Positions 18,712-30,630 of a stretch of DNA of 64,000 bases are shown here, piece by piece (positions within the stretch are counted from its first letter, which is position 1; every line of letters starts with the position of its first letter). This DNA is from Verrucomicrobiota bacterium (lineage in GTDB: Bacteria; Verrucomicrobiota; Kiritimatiellia; UBA8416; JABMPJ01): contig JABGQM010000002.1 in the NCBI GenBank assembly GCA_018648805.1, positions 143,409 through 207,408 of the forward strand, given 5' to 3'. Below the pieces are notes generated by a model that searched no databases, was not told the DNA's origin, and was given only the letters and a program-made list of their open reading frames with translations. The translations under genes and the position numbers were made by a program.

Positions 18712-20070
18712 TTAGAAGAACCTATAGTACTCCCCCTCGCCCATCCGCTTCACCAGCAGTGCGGCCTCACGGATGTGGTAGTCGCCCCACATCGAGGACT
18801 CACCGCACGGGACCTTCTGGCCCTCGGGAATGTGATCCCAGCCGTTCGGGCGGTGATAGACCGAATGGAGCAGCAAGCCCTGGTGGGACGGGTCCACGCT
18901 CAGGTAGGGCTCCTCCAGCAGGCGATTGACCACGGTCAAGCCGGCTTGGGTGTAGGTGGATCCCTCTTCATCGCCCAGGATGTGCCCCAGGCGGAGCAGG
19001 CCTTGCGCCGCAATCGCCGAAGCCGAGCTATCGACCGGCTCATAGTCGTTGAAGGGATCGGCCGGCCGGTCGAGGTAGTCCCCCATCTGCGCCAGCCCCG
19101 GGGCGCCGGTGTCCCAATAGGCAATGCCATCCGCCGGCGTGTTCGCGATATAGAAGTCACAGGTCGCCCTGGCGGCCTTGAGCATCATCGCGCGCACCGC
19201 CTCACGGCCGCCACAGGGCAGCGGTTCATCGGCGGGAAGCGTGTCGAGGAACTCGAGCTGTTCGGCAAAGCCACACATGACCCAGGCATGACCGCGCGTC
19301 CACGTGCTGAAGGGCGAATAGCCCTGCTGTGAGCTGGGACAGCGGAAGTTGCCGTCATTCAGATTAAAGATCCCCTCATGCACGGCACGGCCGCGCACGT
19401 CGTAGGCATCGCGCCCCTCACCGTAGTAGACGATAAACTTCGCCGTCGTGGCCACATGCTTGACCAGGTGTTCCATAAGCGAGAGGTGCACATCGTTTTC
19501 ACCGCAGTAGACATGACCCAGACGGTGCGACACGGCCAGCGCGCGCATCGAGCGAATCGTGTCGGCAAATAGCGAGTGCGGTCCGTTGAAGGAGTAGACA
19601 TACCCCAGTCCTTCCGGCAACTCGGTGAAGCGACGCGCCTGCACGGCGCCCGAGTTCTTGAGGGCCAGCTCGTAGAAGGCCCGCTCCCACTCGTTCTCCG
19701 GCAGCCGCCCCTCGTTCATCAGGCGCAACAGGTTGCCGTAAGTACTGACGTTGTTGAAGCCGTGATCGTGCACGCCGAAATGGGTCACATGCGGCGCCAT
19801 GCGCTCCACCGTGTTGCGACGACCGATTTCGAGAAAGGCCTCGTCACCGGTGGCATCGAACTGCAGGATCGGGGCGCCATACTGGAAGCCCTGCGTCCAC
19901 TCGGTCCAGCCACGTGTGGTGTACTCTCCTTCCACGGTGAAGACCGGTGCGCCCTGCGTGGCGTCATACTCCGCTTCAATCGCCTGGATCTTCTGGCCCG
20001 ATACCTCCCAGAACCGTGCCACCTTCTCCTTCAGCTCACTCGCCTCTATGTTCGTATCAACCTTCATCAT
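18712..20070 (-). CDS. Glycoside hydrolase family 88 (unsaturated glucuronyl hydrolase-like)
   Basis: A 452-residue (alpha/alpha)6-barrel enzyme of GH88, which hydrolyses the unsaturated uronic acid left at the non-reducing end of oligosaccharides by polysaccharide lyases. Visible family features are FGVHDHGFNN, the FSTWTRGHAWVMCGF segment, the DSSASAIAAQGLLRLG segment and the C-terminal SSMWGDYHIREAAL. No signal peptide is present, so it acts on imported oligosaccharides. The ATG pair at 20070 is used; the open frame further upstream (to 20097) runs into a tandem repeat. The operon contains no lyase, so the polymer is unknown. Confidence 0.88.
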   Translation of the reverse strand: MMKVDTNIEASELKEKVARFWEVSGQKIQAIEAEYDATQGAPVFTVEGEYTTRGWTEWTQGFQYGAPILQFDATGDEAFLEIGRRNTVERMAPHVTHFGVHDHGFNNVSTYGNLLRLMNEGRLPENEWERAFYELALKNSGAVQARRFTELPEGLGYVYSFNGPHSLFADTIRSMRALAVSHRLGHVYCGENDVHLSLMEHLVKHVATTAKFIVYYGEGRDAYDVRGRAVHEGIFNLNDGNFRCPSSQQGYSPFSTWTRGHAWVMCGFAEQLEFLDTLPADEPLPCGGREAVRAMMLKAARATCDFYIANTPADGIAYWDTGAPGLAQMGDYLDRPADPFNDYEPVDSSASAIAAQGLLRLGHILGDEEGSTYTQAGLTVVNRLLEEPYLSVDPSHQGLLLHSVYHRPNGWDHIPEGQKVPCGESSMWGDYHIREAALLVKRMGEGEYYRFF

Positions 20071-20093
20071 AGTCTTATCCTTTATCTTGTCTC

Positions 20094-20122
20094 TCATCCG
20101 CGTTCATCCGTGTCATCCGTGG
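20094..20122. repeat. TCATCCG tandem repeat in an operon spacer
   Basis: Three TCATCCG(T/C)G units with 9-10 bp spacing sit between the regulator stop and the GH88 start. They resemble TCATCCGTG repeats I associate with spacers in related genomes (recollection, not checked). Confidence 0.55.
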
Positions 20123-20139
20123 TCAAATCCTTCCCACTC

Positions 20140-20712
20140 TCAGAACCGCTTATCCTTCTTCAACTGCTGCAGGATGATGCGACAGTCCTCAGTGGCGACA
20201 AAGGTGTGCTCAAGCAGGGCATCGAACTGGATGCAGTCGCCCGCGCTGAGTTCGTGTGTCTCGTTGGGAAGTTGGAAACGGATAGAACCTTCGAGGACCC
20301 AGCAGATCTCATAATCATCCTGGTGAATCTCCGGACGCGAGATGGTGGCCCCCGCCTTCGCCTCGCCATAGAGGCAGCGCGCATTGGCATAGGAGATGCC
20401 GCGAAAGGTGAAGCCGCCCGAGATATGCTGCTCCTCGTGCTTCACGTGCGCGCTGCGGAACTCGGCCAGTGAGAGCAGATCGGCCGCATTGACCCCGAAG
20501 GCGCGCGCCACCTTGTAGAGCGTGGGCAGCTCGGCCATGCTCAGGTTGCGCTCGAGCTTTGAAATAACCGCCGCCGACACCCCGGTCCGCTCAGCCAGAA
20601 CCCCGATGGTCCACCCTTCGCGCTTGCGCAATTCACGCACGACCGCAAAGTCATACATCCCGCTATCGCCCTGCAACAGTGTAGAGTCCTCTTGGGTCAC
20701 AATATTCTCCAA
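20140..20712 (-). CDS. XRE-family transcription regulator with C-terminal cupin
   Basis: A 190-residue regulator: an HTH_XRE domain (about residues 27-83; LAERTGVSAAVISKLERN is the recognition region) followed by a cupin sensor domain (about 110-185, HQDDYEICWVLEGSIRFQLP). XRE-cupin proteins usually repress or activate the adjacent catabolic genes in response to a small ligand held by the cupin. Its place as first gene of the GH88/Gfo/SDR/FAD operon suggests local control, probably autoregulated. The cupin lacks an obvious full set of metal histidines. Confidence 0.88.
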   Translation of the reverse strand: MENIVTQEDSTLLQGDSGMYDFAVVRELRKREGWTIGVLAERTGVSAAVISKLERNLSMAELPTLYKVARAFGVNAADLLSLAEFRSAHVKHEEQHISGGFTFRGISYANARCLYGEAKAGATISRPEIHQDDYEICWVLEGSIRFQLPNETHELSAGDCIQFDALLEHTFVATEDCRIILQQLKKDKRF

Positions 20713-20790
20713 CAGCTCATTAGGAACGTAAATATATCCCTGACGAATATACAGGTCAACAAGCTTTTCTGAGAAATCTGTGGATACACC

Positions 20791-22173
20791 TCAGGTCGTG
20801 GGGAGGTGCAGTGTAATCATGGTGCCTTCCCCCGGGGATGCGCTGATCGTGACGCTGCCACCCAGTGTACGGAGGTGCTCACGGATACTGAAGAGACCAA
20901 AGCCGCTACCCACAGGGTCGAGTGTCTCAGGGCTGAAGCCGCATCCCTGGTCTGAGACCACGAGGCACACCACCCCATCGCAGGTGGAGAGCTCGACGCG
21001 CGCATCTTGCACACCGGCATATTTGTGCACATTGACCAGCAACTCGCGCGCGGCGCGGTACAGCACGACACTCTCATCACTACTCAGGACGGTTTCTGTA
21101 TTCTCCCCGATCACCGCCACATCAAGGGCGTAGTGCCGCTTCATCTCCCCCGCCAGGGCCGTCAGGGCCGGCCCGAGTCCGAGCTCGTAGAGTGAGGGTG
21201 GCCCCAGCTCAAACGAGAGATCGCGTCCCACCGCAAGCGCATCACGCATGATCTGGATCAACTCCTGCAGCCCCGTCTTCACCACGTCGCGCTCCACCTT
21301 GCCCTGTAGATGCTGCGCATGCAGCAGGGCGCCGCCCAACTGCTGGCAGATCGAGTCGTGAATGCCGTCGGCGATGCGACGCCGCTCGCGCTCCTCTGAC
21401 AGCATCAGGTTATCGGCCATTTGGCGCAGCTGCTCCTGGTAGTTGCGCACCTCCGCTTCACGTAGCTGGATCTTCTCGAGCATGCTGTTGAAGCCGCGCA
21501 TCAGTTCGCCAATTTCGTCCTGGCCGCCCGTGCCGACGCGCGCGGAGACATCCTCGCTGCGTGTGACCTGGCCCACCGTGTTGGTCAACGCGAGAATCGG
21601 CGCCGACACCTGCCGCTGCAGGCCCCAGGAGAGTATAGCCCCCGCCCCCACCGTACCGGCTATGACCACCAGGGCCAGGCCCAGCCCCCACCAGAAACGG
21701 ATCCTGAGCGGGCTCAAGCTATAGAGCAGCCGCACCGCACCAATTACCTCCCCATCCATGCTCAGCGTCTCCTTCACATACAGGTAGCCGTCCTGCGCCA
21801 CCGGAGTCCGGGCCCATACCGGTGACGTCCACACACTGTCCGGCACCGGCAGACCGCGATAGGTGGCCAGCGGCTCAAGCGCGGCATCGCACAGACGCGC
21901 CGCGTGAATGTCTTCTTCGGCAGCAAGGGCCTGTAGAATCTGCACGGCGACGTCAGCATCGCCGAACGCCAGGGCCGCCCGGCTATTCGCCCCCACAATC
22001 CGCGCGAGCGTCTGGGCCCGCTCCCCGAGACGGTGGCGGAAGGTGATCTGGTCGAGCACAAGGAAACAGATCCCTGCAATCACAAGCACCGTCAGGCTGG
22101 TGAGCAGCCCGATCGTGGTCAGCTTGAAGCGGATCGAGAGATGCTGCAGACGCTGAAGCAGGCGGCCGGTCAT
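20791..22173 (-). CDS. CHASE8-HAMP sensor histidine kinase (NarL/HisKA_3 type)
   Basis: A 460-residue membrane kinase. TM1 is at about residues 14-36. The periplasmic part RLGERAQTLARIVGANSRAA...FGDADVAVQIL...LATY looks like CHASE8, the sensor domain of YfiN. TM2 (about 165-185) is followed by HAMP (about 190-245), a short coiled coil, and a HisKA_3 H-box IADGIHDSICQQL with the phospho-His. The HATPase domain shows ELLVNVHKYAG, DQGCGFSPE and GSGFGLFSIREHL. GGGAGGTGG precedes the ATG at 22173, which overlaps the YfiR-like stop (ATGA). No response regulator gene is adjacent. The output partner is therefore elsewhere, probably a LuxR/NarL-type regulator. Confidence 0.88.
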   Translation of the reverse strand: MTGRLLQRLQHLSIRFKLTTIGLLTSLTVLVIAGICFLVLDQITFRHRLGERAQTLARIVGANSRAALAFGDADVAVQILQALAAEEDIHAARLCDAALEPLATYRGLPVPDSVWTSPVWARTPVAQDGYLYVKETLSMDGEVIGAVRLLYSLSPLRIRFWWGLGLALVVIAGTVGAGAILSWGLQRQVSAPILALTNTVGQVTRSEDVSARVGTGGQDEIGELMRGFNSMLEKIQLREAEVRNYQEQLRQMADNLMLSEERERRRIADGIHDSICQQLGGALLHAQHLQGKVERDVVKTGLQELIQIMRDALAVGRDLSFELGPPSLYELGLGPALTALAGEMKRHYALDVAVIGENTETVLSSDESVVLYRAARELLVNVHKYAGVQDARVELSTCDGVVCLVVSDQGCGFSPETLDPVGSGFGLFSIREHLRTLGGSVTISASPGEGTMITLHLPTT

Positions 22174-22742
22174 TTCACCACCTCCCGGTCTTCGATCTCG
22201 GCCACCTGGAGCAGCTGTGCGCTCAGCCGTATACCGGCCCGGTGGGCCGCGTGACGGTTGACGGCAAAGCGGATCCGCTGTTTCTCGTGGAAAAAGCGCA
22301 TCGCACCACCCCACCGCGTAAACGCTGGATGCTCCGAGATGGTCAGCACCGGCGCATCCTGCAGCGCGGTCAGCAAGGCCTTCACATAGAGGTCATCACC
22401 CCGGTTCACGAAGAGAAGGTGACACTGCTTCATCTCACCGATCGTGCGACAGAGACGCACGCGGACGGGGCGCCCCCCAGCCCGCTTGCCTTCGATCACC
22501 GGCAGGGCGTTTTCAAACGGGGCCAGATCCAGCACACCGATATCGAAGGGGGCCTCGGGCGAATCAAACGCTCGCGCGGGCCAGGTGGCAAAGCGGGCAA
22601 AGTTGTAGAGATAGACCAGTTTGACCCGGTACTCGGGCACAGCTTCCGGGGCCGCCGGAAGCCCCTGGGGGGCCGCCGTCACAAGCATCCCGAGCGCCAC
22701 GACCGCGCGTGCCAACCCGAGCTCTGTCTTGAGTCTTATCAC
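22170..22742 (-). CDS. YfiR family (DUF4154) periplasmic protein
   Basis: A 190-residue exported protein (signal peptide about 1-30) of the YfiR/DUF4154 family. The N-terminal VKLVYLYNFARFATWP (about 40-55) is the family hallmark, and LTISEHPAF...GGAMRFFHEKQRIRFAVNRHAA (about 132-165) is the conserved C-terminal part. In Pseudomonas, YfiR is the periplasmic repressor of the CHASE8 diguanylate cyclase YfiN. Here its downstream, start-overlapping partner is a CHASE8-type histidine kinase, so it probably controls that kinase. It begins 10 bp after the TonB receptor. Confidence 0.85.
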   Translation of the reverse strand: MIRLKTELGLARAVVALGMLVTAAPQGLPAAPEAVPEYRVKLVYLYNFARFATWPARAFDSPEAPFDIGVLDLAPFENALPVIEGKRAGGRPVRVRLCRTIGEMKQCHLLFVNRGDDLYVKALLTALQDAPVLTISEHPAFTRWGGAMRFFHEKQRIRFAVNRHAAHRAGIRLSAQLLQVAEIEDREVVK

Positions 22743-22752
22743 AACCGTCTCA

Positions 22753-24777
22753 CTAGAAGGTCCACGTCAGTGTGCCGTGCACGCTTCGCTCTGCCTCGTA
22801 AAGGTTCCATTCGCGGTGCCACTCCTCGGAAAGATTGCGCCCCACCACGGCCAGTTCGAGATCTTCACGCGGCCGCCAGGCCAAGCGGAGATCGAACGTC
22901 GTGTAGGCATCCACCCCCATCCCGGGAATCTCGTCGACGTAGCGCAGCCAGACATCGCACGCGATGTCGGGCGTAACATCCCACTGCGAGCGCAGCGAGA
23001 CCCGGTGGCGTGGACTGTTGTCTTCAACTGCCGTGATGCCATCGAGGTCGACTGACCCCTCCGCCAGGTCGACATCCAGATCCACGTAACTGTAAGCGCC
23101 CTTGAGAGTCCAGGCGCGGCAGACCTGCCATGAAGCACTCACCTCGGCCCCGTACGAGTGCCCGTCGTTGCCGCTGTTGGGCATGAGCTGGTAGACCAGC
23201 CGCGGTGGATCGTCCGGCGCCGGCAGGATGTCCGGCGTCAACTCGGCATAGGCCCGCAGATTCTGGTACTCGTTATAGAAACCGGCCACATCGATCCAGT
23301 ACCGTCGTGAGGGCTGCAAACGGTAGCCCAGTTCATAGGAAACCAACTCCTCTGAAACAGGATCACCTTCGAAAATATCCACCGCCAACGGCATGATGAC
23401 CCCCGGCGCCACCTCCTGCGGGACCACAAACATTCCGGACGCATCGGCGTCGATGCGCGATGGCGTGCGGACCGCCCGTGACACCGCCGCCCACACGACG
23501 TGCCCTTCGGCCGGCCGCACATGCAGCCGCGCCGTGGGCTGAATTTCACTGTCGGTGTAGTCGTTATACTCAATCTTGGTTCCCAACTTGAGACGTACAC
23601 GGTCCGGCACGAGCGTAATCTCATCCTGCACGAAGCAGGTTACGAGATCGCGGTCGGATTCAACCGGGTTGAAGAAGGTGGCCCCGACGTCGGCCGGTGT
23701 GGTCAGGTCGTCGCTTACCAGCCGGTAGCCTGCCCCCCACACCACGGTCTGCCGCTTGCCCCAGGCAAACTGGTGCTGGGCATCCATGTCGTAGGTTTGG
23801 TGGCGCAGCATGGCGTTGCCGTATTCGTTGCGGTCACTGTCGGTGAAGAGCTGCAACGAGGCCACCGAGGTCTCCGAGAAGCGGTGCGAGTAGGTGCCCT
23901 GCAGATGGTAGAGCGTTCCGTTGCGCCGATACACGGTAGGGGTGCGGTAGGGCGGATCCAGGCTACTGACCACGAAATCGTCCAGGGCCTCGATCACATG
24001 CAGTCCGCCCTGCAGGCTAAACGCATTGGGTGTGGGCGGGTCCCAGTCGTAACGGAAGCCCAGCAGCAGGCTCTCCCATTCGTAGGCCAGGGAGCGGGCC
24101 GCGTTGCGGTCCCCATCGCGCTGCTCACGCTGGTAGGCTTTAACCCAGGCCGCGCCATAGCCGTGTTCACCCACCGTGAAGCCGTAGCGCGCGCTCAGGA
24201 TCGCACGGTCAAAGGTACCCCCCGTAAGGCTGACCCTCCCGCCCTGGCTGTCGCGCCCGTGGCGGGTGATGATATTGATCACGCCATTCACCGCATTGGC
24301 GCCCCACACGCTGGCGCCGGGTCCACGCACGATCTCGATGCGCTCGATGTCATCCAACACGATGTCCTGCTCATACCAGAAGACCCCTGAGAACACGGGG
24401 GAATAGATGGAGCGTCCGTCAATCAGAACGAGCAGCTTGTTCTCAGTCTCGCTGTTGAAACCGCGGATCGTGACATACCAGTCGTTGTCCTGCGACTGGG
24501 CGACCTCGACTCCGGGAGCCATGCGCAACACATCGGGCAGCGTTGTCGCACCCGAGCGGCGGATGTCCTCACGCGAAATCACAAAGACGGCCGCATCACT
24601 ATCGAAAACCATCTCGGGTCGGCGCGCCGCCGTTGTGACCGTGGTTTGGGTCAACTCCTCGAGGCTGAGTGCGGTCAGGTCGGCATCCCCAGGCGGGCGG
24701 CCCTCTGCTCCCAGCGATCCAGATCCAACGAGCATGCCAACGCAGCACGCCACTCCCAACACTATACGACAATTCAT
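22753..24777 (-). CDS. TonB-dependent outer-membrane receptor
   Basis: A 674-residue receptor. It has a signal peptide (about 1-23), a plug domain (about 40-165) with the TonB-box-like stretch LEELTQTTVTTAARR and the conserved NKLLVLIDGRSIYSP and IERIEIVRGPGASVWGANAVNGVINI, then a 22-strand-size barrel ending in GTLTWTF with terminal Phe. The substrate (siderophore, cobamide or glycan) is not clear; plugs of this LLVLIDGR type are frequent in receptors of unknown ligand. It is the first gene of a three-gene operon with YfiR-like and histidine kinase genes, so uptake and signalling may be linked. Divergent from the SNF2 gene. Confidence 0.93.
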   Translation of the reverse strand: MNCRIVLGVACCVGMLVGSGSLGAEGRPPGDADLTALSLEELTQTTVTTAARRPEMVFDSDAAVFVISREDIRRSGATTLPDVLRMAPGVEVAQSQDNDWYVTIRGFNSETENKLLVLIDGRSIYSPVFSGVFWYEQDIVLDDIERIEIVRGPGASVWGANAVNGVINIITRHGRDSQGGRVSLTGGTFDRAILSARYGFTVGEHGYGAAWVKAYQREQRDGDRNAARSLAYEWESLLLGFRYDWDPPTPNAFSLQGGLHVIEALDDFVVSSLDPPYRTPTVYRRNGTLYHLQGTYSHRFSETSVASLQLFTDSDRNEYGNAMLRHQTYDMDAQHQFAWGKRQTVVWGAGYRLVSDDLTTPADVGATFFNPVESDRDLVTCFVQDEITLVPDRVRLKLGTKIEYNDYTDSEIQPTARLHVRPAEGHVVWAAVSRAVRTPSRIDADASGMFVVPQEVAPGVIMPLAVDIFEGDPVSEELVSYELGYRLQPSRRYWIDVAGFYNEYQNLRAYAELTPDILPAPDDPPRLVYQLMPNSGNDGHSYGAEVSASWQVCRAWTLKGAYSYVDLDVDLAEGSVDLDGITAVEDNSPRHRVSLRSQWDVTPDIACDVWLRYVDEIPGMGVDAYTTFDLRLAWRPREDLELAVVGRNLSEEWHREWNLYEAERSVHGTLTWTF

Positions 24778-24940
24778 GACGCTTAGACTACGCTGCCACT
24801 CCAGAGCTGTCGAGTATGCTATCGACGCTCATTCGCGGCCACCGGTTGACCCTGTCCCTGGGCGACATCCTCAAAAAATGAAAAGAGAAATCGAAGATGA
24901 CTTCCCCCCCACCCCGCGGGCGTGCTATAAACGCCGGATA

Positions 24941-28135
<3,195 letters not shown>

Positions 28136-28164
28136 TACGTAACGCTCGGCCAGAGCCTTAACGC

Positions 28165-28306
28165 ATTTCAATATCCAACAGCCAACACGGAATATCCAAC
28201 TCCCAAGTGAGAGAGGAATGCGAATGTGACGACGCATGGCCCTGCCATTCTCTTCTTTCTCTCACGTGGACATTGGGCGTTCCGTGTTGGCTGTTGGACA
28301 TTCAGT
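28165..28306. repeat. Dispersed palindromic repeat, copy D (matched change in both arms)
   Basis: It lies in the 221-bp convergent spacer between the SNF2 gene and the transporter operon. Left arm: ATATCCAACAGCCAACACGG then AATATCCAACTCCC. Right arm: CATTGGGCGTTCCGTGTTGG then CTGTTGGACATTC. Other copies with paired arms read CAACAAGG/CCTTGTTG at this place; here both arms carry C/G instead, so pairing is kept. As it sits at two gene ends it could act as a terminator in both directions. Confidence 0.8.
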
Positions 28307-28356
28307 TCCCTGGACAATCTGAGCTTGCTCACGAGGCCCAGCTGAACATTGACTTG

Positions 28357-30630
28357 CTACCACTGCGCCGGCATATACGTATCCACGTCGGCGCGCGTAA
28401 TGATGTGTTTGGGTAGGTAGCGTACCGGCCCGAGTGCTTTGCCCTCAAACCATTCGGCCGCCACATGCACCGCGATGGCCCCATCACCTTCCGCCGACTG
28501 ATAGGTGATGGCCAGGGCCTCACCCGCCTTGATCGAGTCCATGCCGGTTTTGCTGTTGCCGGCGGCCACGATCACGAGGTCCTCCCGGCCGGCCTTCTTG
28601 ACGGCCTCGAGGGTGCCGGTCATCGTGAACCCGTCACCGGCCAGCACCAAGCCCTTCAGGTCGCGGCCATACTTGGTCAACCAGGCCGACACGAGCTGCA
28701 TGGTCTTCTCGGCTTCCAGGTTGGCGGTATCCATCGCTAGCAGTTTCATATCGGGAGCATAGGTCTCCAGCTCAGTGATGGGCGCGTAGGTGCGCGCAAA
28801 GAAAGGCGAGCTGCCGGGCATGTGGCGCACGACCGCATAGCCACCGCTCTTGCCCAGCTTGTCGGCAAAGGCGCGCGCCAGCATACGGAACTGACCCCAG
28901 TCATCCGGACCGGTCCAGGCCAGGCAATACTTCATGGCCTCATCGCAGGGAATCGTGTTGGACGTGATGCAGGGAATGCCGGCCTTGTTCAGGCGACGCA
29001 GCAGCGGCGTGCAGCCCGTCGCATCAACCGGCGCCAGGACCACCATGTCGGGACGCTCATTGATCGCCTGCTCGGTCTGCTGGGCCTGCAGATCCAGGTT
29101 CCAGTTGCCGTTGTAGATCTTAACCTGCATGCCATAGGCCTTGGCCATCGCCTTGAAGCCGTTGACGTAGGCCGTCCAGTAGGGATGATCCCCGGCCTTG
29201 AGCAGCACAATCTGCTTGCCGCGCGGGCCGTCACCGGGCGAGGTCGGCATCGGGGCTTTCGTTACGTCCCAACCGGCGAACTCAATATCCCACCACCGGC
29301 CGGCCTCGGTCTCCGCCAGCGTCGTGGGATCGGCCGGACGCGCGGGTAGGCTCGGCGCATCCTGCTCGCGCAGGATGTAGGGCTGACCGTCGGTGCCGCG
29401 CAAGGCATACACATCGACCGTCGTTTCGGGCGCGGCGGCAACGGCCGCACCCGGCAGGGCCAGGCGCGCGCTGTGGTGAAAATACATCGCGGCGATTGCG
29501 ACGATCCCGACCACGGCAACGATGGTCAGGCATATCAGGGGAAGTCTATCTTTGTGCAGCATGTCACTCTCTCCTTCTTCAGTATGATCAGACAGGGGGT
29601 CCAGCGTCCCCTCATAACTCTCCTTCATCAGATCCGGGCGCTGACCCTTCAGCAAATCATGGCGGTAAATGGCGTAGGCCTCGTACAGAACCACCACGGC
29701 CAGGATAATGCCGTTGATGAAGATCTGGACCTCGAAGCCGTACCCGAAACAGCCCACCCCGTTGAAGAGCGTGGTCAGCAGCAGGACCGCCACATAACTC
29801 TTCACGACACTGCCCTTGCCGCCGGTCATCATCGTGCCGCCGATGATGACGGCCGCCAACACCGTCATCAGCGTGCGACTGCCAAGCACGGCGGCGGACG
29901 TCATGGCGCTCAGGCCGGCGGCAAACAGCGTGCCCGCCATGGCGGCGCAGAGACTGCACAGGATGAACCCGGCCAGCAGGTAGCGATCACGGTTCAACCC
30001 CGCGAGCCAAGCCGTCTCCGGGTTGCCGCCCACCATCAACATGTTGCGGCCGACCCGCGTGCGCTGCAGCGCCACCGCCGCCAGCGCGATCAAGGCCAGT
30101 GTGATCAGTACGACCGGGGGGAAGAGCGGTAGGCATGTAAACACCGGGCGCTCCAACCAGTCGGCGAAGCGGAAATCCGTAATGGCCTTGGAGCCTCCCC
30201 CGCTATAGAGATACATCAACCCCATCACGACCGTCAGGGAGCCCAGTGTCACAATGAAGGAGTTGATGCGTGCCTTAACAACCAGGAGGCCATTGGCAAG
30301 ACCGACCAGGCTGCCGGCCAGCAGGGAGACGGCGATGCTCCCGCCCCAGCCCACCTCTGGCTGCAATCCAATCGTGAGCATTCCGCACAGCATAACCACG
30401 GCGCCAATCGAGAGATCGAGCTGCCCCAGGATGAAGATCAGTGTAAACCCAATCGCGGCAATCCCCGTGAGACAGGCCCCCTTCAGAATCGTCACAACAT
30501 TTTGCGTCGAGAGGAAATTGGGGGCACGCAGGGCGAGGAACCCGAACAGCACGAGCAGCATCAGCAGGGCACGATGCTCGTTCACCCAGCGCGTCAGCCG
30601 CGCACCACAGGATGGTCGTCCAGTGCTCAC
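28357..30630 (-). CDS. Ribose-type ABC permease fused in frame to its periplasmic binding protein
   Basis: A single 757-codon frame. Residues 1 to about 320 are an RbsC-type permease (NFLSTQNVVTILKG, the GQLDLSIGAVVMLCG segment and TVLAAVIIGGTMMTGGKGSV). A hydrophilic tail (about 320-356) leads into Met357, which begins an RbsB-type sugar-binding protein (Peripla_BP_4). That part has an uncleaved-looking signal anchor (LICLTIVAVVGIVAIAAMYF) and ends DVDTYMPAQW. The two are normally separate genes. A strong internal Shine-Dalgarno just before Met357 means the 401-residue binding protein could also be made alone. With the cytoplasmic end of the permease followed by one membrane span, the binding domain would face the periplasm, so a fused protein is topologically possible. 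ATGA overlap with the second permease. Confidence 0.85.
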   Translation of the reverse strand: MSTGRPSCGARLTRWVNEHRALLMLLVLFGFLALRAPNFLSTQNVVTILKGACLTGIAAIGFTLIFILGQLDLSIGAVVMLCGMLTIGLQPEVGWGGSIAVSLLAGSLVGLANGLLVVKARINSFIVTLGSLTVVMGLMYLYSGGGSKAITDFRFADWLERPVFTCLPLFPPVVLITLALIALAAVALQRTRVGRNMLMVGGNPETAWLAGLNRDRYLLAGFILCSLCAAMAGTLFAAGLSAMTSAAVLGSRTLMTVLAAVIIGGTMMTGGKGSVVKSYVAVLLLTTLFNGVGCFGYGFEVQIFINGIILAVVVLYEAYAIYRHDLLKGQRPDLMKESYEGTLDPLSDHTEEGESDMLHKDRLPLICLTIVAVVGIVAIAAMYFHHSARLALPGAAVAAAPETTVDVYALRGTDGQPYILREQDAPSLPARPADPTTLAETEAGRWWDIEFAGWDVTKAPMPTSPGDGPRGKQIVLLKAGDHPYWTAYVNGFKAMAKAYGMQVKIYNGNWNLDLQAQQTEQAINERPDMVVLAPVDATGCTPLLRRLNKAGIPCITSNTIPCDEAMKYCLAWTGPDDWGQFRMLARAFADKLGKSGGYAVVRHMPGSSPFFARTYAPITELETYAPDMKLLAMDTANLEAEKTMQLVSAWLTKYGRDLKGLVLAGDGFTMTGTLEAVKKAGREDLVIVAAGNSKTGMDSIKAGEALAITYQSAEGDGAIAVHVAAEWFEGKALGPVRYLPKHIITRADVDTYMPAQW
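29560..29576 (-). promoter_or_regulatory. Internal ribosome-binding site and start of the binding protein
   Basis: On the minus strand AAGGAG (29576-29571) is 8 nt before an ATG (29562-29560) that is in frame with the permease. The bases between them contain TGA in another frame (GTGACATG), which would be an ordinary permease stop if the frame shifted by one base. Confidence 0.7.
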
